The notes under the pieces: generated by a model
The model's input: the letters and a program-made list of their open reading frames with translations, nothing else
Database searches by the model: none
What the model was told of the DNA's origin: nothing
Made by a program: the position numbers and the translations under genes
Shown here: piece after piece, positions 36,108 to 43,844 of the stretch
How positions within the stretch are numbered: the stretch's first letter is position 1
How the letters are laid out: each line of letters starts with the position of its first letter
Source of the DNA: an uncultured Faecalibacterium sp.
Lineage (GTDB): Bacteria; Bacillota; Clostridia; Oscillospirales; Ruminococcaceae
Length of the DNA: 64,000 nt
Assembly: GCA_900539945.1 (NCBI GenBank)
Contig: UQDV01000008.1
Location: 17,712 to 81,711, forward strand
Reading direction: 5' to 3'

Positions 36108-36860
36108 TTATACCTCCTCGTCCTGTACCTTGCGCCACGCAAGGGCAAACAGCACTGCGCCCAGCGCAAGGGTAAAGGCCAGCAGCCCCCAGTTGAAGGG
36201 GCGAGTGCCGTAGGTGACGGTGTGGGTAGCCTCGTCCCAGTTTGCCACTTCGTAGGCGCTCAGCGGGATGTAGTACCCAAAGGGCACAAAATAACTGGCA
36301 AGCGGCGGCATAAAAGCAGAGAACAGACCCACCAGCGCCCCTACGATGCCCACGCAGAGCGCCGGCAGGGGATTGCCCACCCACAGCATCAGCAGAAATT
36401 CGCCAAAGAAGAGCATTGCATCCACAGCCAGCGTGCAGACGAACAGATAGACCAGCTGCCCAGTGGGAAAGGCTTCCGTGTAGCCGTGCACGATGCCCAG
36501 CAGGACGGCGGCTCCCATTTCCAGCAGAGTCACCAGCAGAATTTCCAGCAGGCCAAAGGCGGCTTTGCCCGCAAACAGGCTGCGGCGCTCCTGCAGGGTG
36601 TAGAGGAGCTTTGGCATACTGCCTTTGACCTCGATCTCCCACAGGCGGCTGGCAAGCACGGCCATCAGCACCGGCATCAGAATGGCCTCGATGACCGGGA
36701 TGCTGTAAAGCAGGGCGCTATAACCGTTGGCCAGTTCTCCAGGGTCAGAGGGAGCAAGCCCGCCCACCCATAAGATCATGATGAGGGGCACCAGCAGGCA
36801 GAGCAGCAGATCGTGCCGCCGGTGCGCCTTCTGAAGTTCAGCATGAAAGGAACGCAGCAT
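36108..36860 (-). CDS. Lantibiotic-immunity-type ABC permease, first subunit (MutE/CprB-like)
   Basis: A 250-residue membrane protein with six hydrophobic segments and a cytoplasmic start (MLRSFHAELQKAHRRHD), the family's usual opening. It lies 4 bases upstream of the second permease gene and 1 base after the ATPase gene. With them it should form an exporter that protects the membrane against antimicrobial peptides. Confidence 0.83.
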   Translation of the reverse strand: MLRSFHAELQKAHRRHDLLLCLLVPLIMILWVGGLAPSDPGELANGYSALLYSIPVIEAILMPVLMAVLASRLWEIEVKGSMPKLLYTLQERRSLFAGKAAFGLLEILLVTLLEMGAAVLLGIVHGYTEAFPTGQLVYLFVCTLAVDAMLFFGEFLLMLWVGNPLPALCVGIVGALVGLFSAFMPPLASYFVPFGYYIPLSAYEVANWDEATHTVTYGTRPFNWGLLAFTLALGAVLFALAWRKVQDEEV

Positions 36861-36861
36861 C

Positions 36862-37788
36862 TCAGGCCACCTCCCCGCTGGTCTGGGTCAGGCTGAGGAA
36901 GATGTCCTCAAGGCTCTTTGTCTGGGCCGTCAGGCCAACCACACCCACGCCGCTTTCGGCCAGCGTGCTTACCAGTGCCGCCAGTGCTTCGTCCGGCAGG
37001 GCGGGCAGTTCCAGCACATCCGGGTGCTGTGCCTGTGTCACCGCCCGGATGCCCTGTCGGTTCAGCACCGCAATGCTTTTGGGAACATCCAGCACCCGCA
37101 GCAGGATCCCGCCGCGGCTGTGCTTCTGCAAGGCCTGCAAAGAGCCCTCAAACAGCATCTTTCCGTGGTTCAGGATGCCCACCTGCGTGACCATCTGCTC
37201 GATCTCGCCCAATAGGTGGCTGGAGATCAGCACGGTTGCCCCGGTGGTTTCCGGCATGGAGGAAATCAGGCTGCGCATTTCCTGAATGCCGGCCGGGTCC
37301 AGACCATTGGTCGGCTCGTCCAGGATCAAAAGTTTAGGACTGCCCAGCAGAGCCATGGCAATGCCGAGCCGCTGCTTCATGCCCAGCGAATACTGCCCCA
37401 CCTTCCGGTTGGCATCGGCAGTCAGGTGGACGATCTCCAGCACCCGGTCAATGTCCTTGTGGGCAACGCCTTTCAGGTCGGCCACAATGGCCAGATTTTC
37501 CCGGGCCGTCAGATGCAGATAGCCGGAGGGGGATTCGATCAGGCTGCCGGTCTGCCGCAGCAGGGGGATGCGGTTTGTTTCGTTCATGGTATGGCCCAGC
37601 AGTTCCACGCTGCCGCCGGTGGGGTGCACCAGCCCCAGCAGCATCTTCATGCTGGTGGATTTGCCCGCACCGTTCGGGCCTAAAAAGCCGTAGACGCACC
37701 CTTGCGGGACGGTCAGGTTCAGATGATCGACTACGGTGCGGCCGTTGTAGCTTTTGCACAGGTCGTGTGTTTCAATGACAGGTTTCAT
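36862..37788 (-). CDS. Lantibiotic-immunity-type ABC ATPase (MutF/CprA-like)
   Basis: A 308-residue ATPase: Walker A GPNGAGKS at residues 37-44, signature YSLGMKQRLGIA, Walker B LLILDEPTNGLDPAG, H-loop in ISSHLLGE, C-terminal extension of about 90 residues. The E at TNRIPLLRQTGSLIESPSGY (Q-loop region, with SLIE in place of the common Q-rich form) is characteristic of the bacitracin/lantibiotic subgroup. Start at 37788 (MKPVIETH) behind GGAG. Confidence 0.9.
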   Translation of the reverse strand: MKPVIETHDLCKSYNGRTVVDHLNLTVPQGCVYGFLGPNGAGKSTSMKMLLGLVHPTGGSVELLGHTMNETNRIPLLRQTGSLIESPSGYLHLTARENLAIVADLKGVAHKDIDRVLEIVHLTADANRKVGQYSLGMKQRLGIAMALLGSPKLLILDEPTNGLDPAGIQEMRSLISSMPETTGATVLISSHLLGEIEQMVTQVGILNHGKMLFEGSLQALQKHSRGGILLRVLDVPKSIAVLNRQGIRAVTQAQHPDVLELPALPDEALAALVSTLAESGVGVVGLTAQTKSLEDIFLSLTQTSGEVA

Positions 37789-37841
37789 AGAGGATGCTCC
37801 TTTCTCGTTCGCTTGGAACACCCACAGTTTACCTCGGCGGG

Positions 37842-37885
37842 CTTAAGCTCCGCCGAAGCCTGTCTTAATCTGCGCTTAAATTTTC
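37842..37885. promoter_or_regulatory. Phased CTTAA repeats, candidate response-regulator boxes
   Basis: CTTAA occurs at 37842, 37864 and 37875, with a degenerate unit (CCGAA) at 37853, so four units lie 11 bases apart. OmpR-type regulators bind such direct repeats, one helical turn apart. The site lies between the divergent ABC and two-component genes. Confidence 0.5.
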
Positions 37886-37893
37886 GCAAAATC

Positions 37894-37923
37894 CGGACAT
37901 TTCCGGCCAGAACGTGTTATAGT
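37894..37923 (+). promoter_or_regulatory. Probable promoter of the two-component genes
   Basis: CGGACA (37894-37899), 18-base spacer, TATAGT (37918-37923). The palindrome CCGGACATTTCCGG (37893-37906) overlaps the -35. Confidence 0.45.
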
Positions 37924-37954
37924 GGGAACAGAAAATGACCGGAGGAACACCGCG

Positions 37955-38674
37955 ATGAACACGATCCAACAGGCACACATTTTACTTGTAGATGACAACA
38001 CCGATCTGCTGCGGCTGCTCGAAGAGCAGCTGCGTGGGGCAGGCTATCAGAACATCCGCACTGTGCAGAACTGTGCCGCCGCACAGACTGCTTTTGCAGC
38101 CGAGATGCCGGAACTGATGATCCTGGACATCAACCTCCCGGACGGGGACGGGTTTTCGCTGTTTCGTACCCTGCGGGCAAAAGCCGATGTGCCGACCCTG
38201 TTCCTCTCTGCACGGGACGCTGATGCCGACCGCTTGTTCGGGCTGGGACTGGGCGCAGACGATTACCTGACCAAGCCATTTCTGATGCAGGAACTGCTTT
38301 TGCGGGTGCAGCACCTTTTGCAGCGTGCTTACCGGACCGGGCTTTCCCGGACAAAAGCAGCAATCTTGCAGCTGGGCGACCGGAGCGTGGACCTGCACGA
38401 TGCCCTTGTGACCCTGCCGGACGGAACCACCCTTGCCCTGACAGCGACCGAGCGGACGCTTTTGCGCAAGCTGGCCGAAAACCGCGGGCATATCGTGACC
38501 TACGATGCGCTGTGCGAAGCGGTGTGGGGCGCGGATTATTATGGGTATGAAAACAGTCTGGGTGTTCATATCCGGCATCTGCGGGAAAAGCTGGAACCGG
38601 AGCCGGGCAGGCCGCGCTTTCTGCAGACGGTGAGGGGCATCGGGTACAAGCTGGCAAAGGAGGATGCACGATGA
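37955..38674 (+). CDS. OmpR-family response regulator of the peptide-resistance locus
   Basis: A 239-residue regulator. Receiver: acidic pocket DD at 13-14, phosphoacceptor Asp58 in MILDINLPD, Lys in DDYLTKPF. Winged helix about 140-235 (LTATERTLLRKLAENRGHIVTYDAL, ending RGIGYKL). Start at 37955 with GGAGG 9 bases upstream; the upstream ATG-less extension has no ribosome site. The gene overlaps the kinase gene (ATGA) and diverges from the lantibiotic-type ABC operon, its probable target. Confidence 0.92.
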   Translation: MNTIQQAHILLVDDNTDLLRLLEEQLRGAGYQNIRTVQNCAAAQTAFAAEMPELMILDINLPDGDGFSLFRTLRAKADVPTLFLSARDADADRLFGLGLGADDYLTKPFLMQELLLRVQHLLQRAYRTGLSRTKAAILQLGDRSVDLHDALVTLPDGTTLALTATERTLLRKLAENRGHIVTYDALCEAVWGADYYGYENSLGVHIRHLREKLEPEPGRPRFLQTVRGIGYKLAKEDAR

Positions 38675-40077
38675 AAACCTTTGTGCGGCTCATCCGGCGG
38701 TATGTTCTGGCGGCGGTGGGCATCGTTCTGCTGCTGGTGTTTCTGGGCCTTGGGCTGCTGGTGTTTCTGGGCTGGCAGGAAACGACCCATCTGCCGCAGA
38801 GGACCTATGCGTCCAGCGAAATTGCGGATGCCATGGTGGAAACTCCGGCGGGGCTTGCCCTTGGCGCAGCGCACACCCCGGAAGAATGGATGGACGGCTA
38901 TGCATGGGCCATGGTGCTGGACGATACCGGAAATATCCGGTGGAACTATGCCCTGCCGGACGCGCTGAACCATGCCTATACCACCGGAGAAGTGGCAGGG
39001 TTTGCCCGCTGGTATCTGGACGATTATCCAGTGTTCTGCTGGGCAGAGGACTATGGCCTGTTCGTCATCGGGCTTGCCAGAGGGAGTTTGTGGAAATATA
39101 GCATTTACACCTCGCCGGGGTACATCCTGAGCCTTGCCAAAACCATTCCGCTGGGGTTTGGGCTGCTGTTGCTGCTGGCAGCGATCTGCTGTTTTCTGCT
39201 CAGCTGGCAGGGGGCCAAGCGGCTGGAAACGGTGGCTTCCGGGCTGGATGCGCTGGCCGAGGGGCAGACCGTACAGCTGCCTACGGAGGGCTTTGCCGGG
39301 GAACTGGCCGAAAAGCTGAACCAGACCAGTGCGCAGCTGCAAACGCGGAACGAACTGCTGGCCCGGCGGGACGATGCCCGCACCCAGTGGATCGCCGGGG
39401 TCAGCCACGATGTGCGCACCCCGCTGGCGCTGATCCTGGGCTGGGCGGAGCAGCTGGAGCGGGACGCCGTCCTGCCGGAAACTGCCCGGCAAAAAGCCGG
39501 AGGCATCCGCACCCAGAGCGAAAAACTCCGCACCCTAATTGAGGACCTGAACCTGACCAGCAAGCTGGAATATGGAACACAGCCCCTGCGCAAGCAGGAA
39601 TTTGCGGCGGGGCCGCTGTTCCGGGAGCTGGTGGCGCAGTTCTGCGAAAGTCCACAGGCGGAGACCTGCGAGGTGTCGCTGCAGCAGACCGATGCCGCAG
39701 AGCAGGCGAAACTCTGCGTGGACCGCGCCCTGCTGGAACGATTGCTGGAAAACCTGCTGGGCAACAGCATCCGGCATAATTCGGCACCCGTAGAGATCGA
39801 GGTGCAGACGAATGTTGCCGGAAATCGCTTCTGCCTGACCGTCGCGGACAATGGCACAGGCTATCCGCCTGCCGTTCTGGCGGCACTGCAAGGCATGCCG
39901 CAGAACGAGCAGACCCCGCACATTCTGGGACTTCATGTGGTGGAGCAGATCGCCGCCGCGCATGGCGGCAGGGTGGCGTTCGGGCAGAATGTGCCAACCG
40001 GTGCAAAGGCAACGGTGTGGCTGCCCTGCGCTGAAAAAAAGGCCCCTGTTGCTTTTGGTCAGAATGTGGTAAAATAA
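38671..40077 (+). CDS. Sensor histidine kinase of the peptide-resistance locus
   Basis: A 468-residue kinase. First membrane span about 10-34, extracellular sensor about 35-150, second span about 158-178, HAMP-like linker, then His246 in VSHDVRTPLALI and the ATPase domain (NLLGNSIRHN, DNGTGYP, LGLHVVEQIAAAHGG). The extracellular part of about 115 residues could detect a peptide directly. The layout (ATPase, two permeases, regulator, kinase) resembles the CprABC-CprRK system of Clostridioides difficile, which answers to lantibiotics. Confidence 0.9.
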   Translation: MKTFVRLIRRYVLAAVGIVLLLVFLGLGLLVFLGWQETTHLPQRTYASSEIADAMVETPAGLALGAAHTPEEWMDGYAWAMVLDDTGNIRWNYALPDALNHAYTTGEVAGFARWYLDDYPVFCWAEDYGLFVIGLARGSLWKYSIYTSPGYILSLAKTIPLGFGLLLLLAAICCFLLSWQGAKRLETVASGLDALAEGQTVQLPTEGFAGELAEKLNQTSAQLQTRNELLARRDDARTQWIAGVSHDVRTPLALILGWAEQLERDAVLPETARQKAGGIRTQSEKLRTLIEDLNLTSKLEYGTQPLRKQEFAAGPLFRELVAQFCESPQAETCEVSLQQTDAAEQAKLCVDRALLERLLENLLGNSIRHNSAPVEIEVQTNVAGNRFCLTVADNGTGYPPAVLAALQGMPQNEQTPHILGLHVVEQIAAAHGGRVAFGQNVPTGAKATVWLPCAEKKAPVAFGQNVVK

Positions 40078-40106
40078 AACCATCAAGTTACACAGGAGGC
40101 GCTTTC

Positions 40107-40943
40107 ATGCTCAAACGTCTGCGCACAGCTCACCCCATTTTGTATTGCATCCTTGCCGAGGTACTGTTCCTCGGCTCCCTGTTTTTGTCCAGTCTGGTGC
40201 TGACCGTCGCGCTGGTGGCGGCCGGGGCAGATTTTTCCGGTCTGGATGAATACCTTCTCAGCCTTGTACAGGAGCTGGTGGGGGCAGGGGCGGCCTGGCT
40301 GCTGCTGCGCCGCACCGGGCGGCAGGGACTGCTGGGCCGCCGCGGCAGCGGCTTTTGGAACGGTCTGCTGGTGGGGATGTACCCGCTGGCATTCATCTGC
40401 TACAGCATATACAGCGCACTGATCTTTGAGCGGCCGGACACGCCGCTGCTCCCGGCGGGGCGCATCCTGAGCTTTCTGGCCTGCATGGCAATGGTGGGCG
40501 TGGCGGAGGAATTCCTGTTCCGGGGCGTCATTGCCGAAACGCTGCTGGAACACTTCGGCACCAGCCGGGCCGGTGTCTGGAAAGCCTGCCTGCTGTCCGG
40601 CGTGCTGTTCGGCGCGGCCCACCTGACCAACCTGTCCAGCTCGGCACCCTTCGGCGTGCTGATGCAGTGCGCGTTCTCGGCGTCGCTGGGAACGCTGTTT
40701 GCGGCCATCTACTTCCGCACCGGCAACCTCTGGGTCACAGTATTCCTGCACGGGGCCATGGACATTGCCTCCATGCTCATCGGCGGGCTGTACGGCACCA
40801 CGACCCTCTCCGAGAGCGTGAGCGGCTACGACGCCTCCATGCTGCTGACCGTGGTGGTATACCTGCTGCCCGTTGCGTTCCTGCTGCGGAAAAAGAAGCT
40901 GCCGGAGGTGCAGCTGTACTGGGGAGCGTACACCCAAAAATGA
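40107..40943 (+). CDS. CPBP-family intramembrane metalloprotease, second copy
   Basis: A 278-residue membrane protein with about seven hydrophobic segments. CPBP motifs: EEFLFRG with Glu134 and Glu135, GAAHLTN as the second motif, and HGAMDIAS as the third. Start at 40107 follows CAGGAGG. It is 30 bases after the kinase gene and in the same direction, so it may be part of the peptide-resistance locus, a common partnership for this family. Substrate unknown. It is not closely similar to the copy at 11734. Confidence 0.88.
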   Translation: MLKRLRTAHPILYCILAEVLFLGSLFLSSLVLTVALVAAGADFSGLDEYLLSLVQELVGAGAAWLLLRRTGRQGLLGRRGSGFWNGLLVGMYPLAFICYSIYSALIFERPDTPLLPAGRILSFLACMAMVGVAEEFLFRGVIAETLLEHFGTSRAGVWKACLLSGVLFGAAHLTNLSSSAPFGVLMQCAFSASLGTLFAAIYFRTGNLWVTVFLHGAMDIASMLIGGLYGTTTLSESVSGYDASMLLTVVVYLLPVAFLLRKKKLPEVQLYWGAYTQK

Positions 40944-40964
40944 GGGCAGCAGGCAAAAAAATCC

Positions 40965-40993
40965 TTGCAATCTGCCCTGTAATCTGGTATACT
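40965..40993 (+). promoter_or_regulatory. Promoter of rpsO
   Basis: TTGCAA (40965-40970), 17-base spacer, TATACT (40988-40993). The leader of about 100 bases before rpsO could carry the translational control often seen for S15, but I could not fold a convincing S15-binding structure by eye. Confidence 0.65.
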
Positions 40994-41100
40994 GTACCTG
41001 TTACCGTGGTACGGGGCTGGGAGTATGCCCGCATACCGGGAAAACCGTTTCCCGCCGCTGTTCCATTGGCACATAAAATTTTATAAAGAGGTATAGTACT

Positions 41101-41355
41101 ATGAACAAGCAGGAAGTTATGGCCAAAGTCGCTCTGACCGAGAAGGACACTGGCTCTCCCGAAGTCCAGGTCGCTCTGCTGACCGCTCACATCAACGAGC
41201 TGAACGAGCACCTGAAGAAGAACCCCAACGATCACCACAGCCGCCGCGGCCTGATGAAGATGGTCGGCCGTCGCCGCAATCTGCTGGCTTATCTCCAGAA
41301 GAAGGACATCGAGCGTTACCGTGCTCTGATCGCAACTCTGGGTCTGCGTAAGTAA
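41101..41355 (+). CDS. rpsO: 30S ribosomal protein S15
   Basis: An 84-residue ribosomal protein, slightly shorter than the usual 88-89 because of a short N-terminus. [22 protein letters not shown] and [10 protein letters not shown] are the signature stretches. It binds 16S rRNA at the central domain and helps form bridge B4. It starts the classical rpsO-pnp pair; a terminator lies between the two genes. Confidence 0.98.
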   Translation: MNKQEVMAKVALTEKDTGSPEVQVALLTAHINELNEHLKKNPNDHHSRRGLMKMVGRRRNLLAYLQKKDIERYRALIATLGLRK

Positions 41356-41365
41356 TTTAAACAGA

Positions 41366-41400
41366 GGGCAGGTACCGCAATGGTGCCTGCCTTTTGCTTT
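41366..41400 (+). terminator. rpsO terminator
   Basis: GGCAGGTACC pairs with GGTGCCTGCC and is followed by TTTTGCTTTTG. Confidence 0.8.
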
Positions 41401-41549
41401 TGTATACAACTGGCAGCGGCTGCGTATTGCAGCAGTAAATCGAACGCCTGTGCCTGCAGCGGGTACGGACGCTGGATTTATTGCTATGATGCGCGTGTCA
41501 CCGCCTTTTGGATAGGAAAACAAGTCCGAAAAACAAGGAGGCAAAAACA

Positions 41550-43694
41550 ATGGCAATTGAATTTGGTTCCCGCAAAGAGACCTTTGAAAACTACAAGGTC
41601 TACGAAACCATGCTGGCAGGCCGCCCGTTCAAGGTTGAAATGGGCAAGATGTGCGGTCTGTCCAATGCCAGCGCGCTGATCCGTTACGGCGAGACCTGCG
41701 TGATGTGCAATGTCGTCATGAGCCCCAAGCCCCGCGAAGGCGTTGACTTCTTCCCGCTGAACGTGGAATACGAGGAGAAGCTCTATGCCGCCGGCCGCAT
41801 CCCCGGCAGCTTCATGCGCCGTGAGGGCCGCCCCGGTGAGCGCGCCATCCTGACCAGCCGCGTGGTGGACCGCCCCATGCGCCCGCTGTTCCCCAAGGAA
41901 ATGCGCAATGACGTGTGCATCACCATGACCGTCATGAGCCTGGACCCGGACTGCAGCCCGGAGATCGCCGGTATGATCGGCGCTTCTCTGGTCACTGCTG
42001 TGTCGGACATCCCCTGGAACGGCCCCATCGGCGGCGTGCAGGTAGGTCTGGTGGACGGCCAGATCGTGCTGAACCCCACCCAGGAGCAGCGCAAAGTGAG
42101 CGACCTGGCCCTGACCGTAGCCGCTACCATGGACAAGATCGTGATGATCGAGGCCGGTGCCAACGAGGTGGACGAGGACACCATGCTGAATGCCATCAAG
42201 GCAGCGCATGTGGAGATCAAGAAGATCATCGAGTTCATCAACCGCATCGTGGCCGAGCGCGGCAAGAAGAAGATCGACTTCCAGGTCGTGGGTCTGGACA
42301 TGGACATGTTCCATGCCATCCAGAACAAGTATCTGGACGACTTCAAGGCCGCGATGGACACCGACGACAAGAACGTGCGTGACGCTGCTCTGCTGCCCAT
42401 TCTGGACAAGATCGCAGAGGAATACCCGGACCTGTCTGCTGCGGACCTGGATCTGGTGAGCTACAAGATGCAGAAGTTCGTCGTGCGCCGCTGGCTGCTG
42501 GACGAGGGCAAGCGTGTGGACGGCCGCGGCATCAACGAGATCCGCCCGCTGGCTGCCGAAGTGGGCATCCTGCCCCGCGTGCACGGTTCCGGTATGTTCA
42601 CCCGCGGCCAGACCCAGGTGCTGACCACCTGCACCCTGGGCGGCACCAAGGACAACCAGCTCATGGATGACCTGACCGACGAGCAGACCAAGCGCTATAT
42701 CCACCACTACAACTTCCCGCCGTACTCTGTGGGCGAGGCTCGCGCACCCCGCAGCCCCGGCCGCCGCGAGATCGGCCACGGCGCTCTGGCCGAGCGTGCT
42801 CTGGTGCCCGTGCTGCCCTCTCTGGAGGAGTTCCCCTACACCATCCGCTGCGTGTCGGAGGTGCTCTCTTCCAACGGCTCCACCTCGCAGGCTTCCATCT
42901 GCGGCTCTACGCTGGCTCTGATGGATGCCGGTGTGCCCATCAAGGCCCCTGTGGCCGGCATTTCCTGCGGCCTGATCACCGAGGGTGACCGCTGGATGAC
43001 CATGCTGGACATTCAGGGCGTGGAGGACTTCCACGGCGATATGGACTTCAAGGTGGGCGGTACCCGCAAGGGCATTACCGCCATCCAGATGGATATCAAG
43101 ATCGACGGCCTGACCTACGACATCATTGCCGAGGCCTTCGAGAAGTGCCGCAAGGGCCGCCTGTATATCCTGGACGAGATCATCAAGCCCGTCATCGCCG
43201 AGCCGCGCCACGAGCTGAGCCGCTACGCTCCCAAGATGTTCAGCATGATGATCCCCACCGACAAGATCAAGGACGTGATCGGCAAGGGCGGCAAGGTCAT
43301 CCAGGACATCTGCGCTACCTGCAACTGCAAGATCGACGTGCAGGAAGACGGCCATGTGTTCGTCTCCGCCGTGGATCAGGAGGACGCAAAGCGCGCCATC
43401 TTTACCATCAAGACCATTGTGGAGGACCCCGAGATCGGTGCCATCTACAAGGGCAAGGTCACCCGCCTGATGAACTTTGGTGCGTTTGTTGAGATCGCAC
43501 CGGGTAAGGAAGGTCTGGTGCACATCTCCAAGCTGGACACCAAGCGTGTGGATCGCGTGGAGGATGTGGTCGCTGTGGGCGACGCCATCGTGGTCAAGGT
43601 GACCGACATCGACCAGCAGGGCCGCATCAATCTGAGCCGCCGCGACGCCATCCTGGCTCTGGAAGCCAAGCGCGCAGAGCAGGCCCAGCAGTGA
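41550..43694 (+). CDS. pnp: Polyribonucleotide nucleotidyltransferase (PNPase)
   Basis: A 714-residue phosphorolytic 3'-5' exoribonuclease. Two RNase PH-like cores (about 5-225 and 310-540) with a helical domain between, then a KH domain with the GKGGK loop beginning at residue 578, and an S1 RNA-binding domain about 628-698. It forms a trimeric ring that degrades mRNA to nucleoside diphosphates. Start placed at ATG 41550 because AAGGAGG lies 8 bases upstream; the open frame begins further up without a ribosome site. Confidence 0.98.
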   Translation: MAIEFGSRKETFENYKVYETMLAGRPFKVEMGKMCGLSNASALIRYGETCVMCNVVMSPKPREGVDFFPLNVEYEEKLYAAGRIPGSFMRREGRPGERAILTSRVVDRPMRPLFPKEMRNDVCITMTVMSLDPDCSPEIAGMIGASLVTAVSDIPWNGPIGGVQVGLVDGQIVLNPTQEQRKVSDLALTVAATMDKIVMIEAGANEVDEDTMLNAIKAAHVEIKKIIEFINRIVAERGKKKIDFQVVGLDMDMFHAIQNKYLDDFKAAMDTDDKNVRDAALLPILDKIAEEYPDLSAADLDLVSYKMQKFVVRRWLLDEGKRVDGRGINEIRPLAAEVGILPRVHGSGMFTRGQTQVLTTCTLGGTKDNQLMDDLTDEQTKRYIHHYNFPPYSVGEARAPRSPGRREIGHGALAERALVPVLPSLEEFPYTIRCVSEVLSSNGSTSQASICGSTLALMDAGVPIKAPVAGISCGLITEGDRWMTMLDIQGVEDFHGDMDFKVGGTRKGITAIQMDIKIDGLTYDIIAEAFEKCRKGRLYILDEIIKPVIAEPRHELSRYAPKMFSMMIPTDKIKDVIGKGGKVIQDICATCNCKIDVQEDGHVFVSAVDQEDAKRAIFTIKTIVEDPEIGAIYKGKVTRLMNFGAFVEIAPGKEGLVHISKLDTKRVDRVEDVVAVGDAIVVKVTDIDQQGRINLSRRDAILALEAKRAEQAQQ

Positions 43695-43737
43695 TCTGAT
43701 GGGGACCCCGTCAGGCAGACCGTAAGAATATGATGAA

Positions 43738-43777
43738 AGATCCGCTGTTTCTCCAAAGGAACGGCGGATTTTTTGTG
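43738..43777 (+). terminator. pnp terminator
   Basis: ATCCGCTGTTT pairs with AACGGCGGAT around a CTCCAAAGG loop, followed by TTTTTTG. A TATAAT box at 43803-43808 probably starts the next transcript. Confidence 0.75.
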
Positions 43778-43844
43778 CTGGACGCACTGCGTCTGTGCGC
43801 GGTATAATCAGAAAAAAGCGGACAGCATGAAAGGAAGAAAACCC

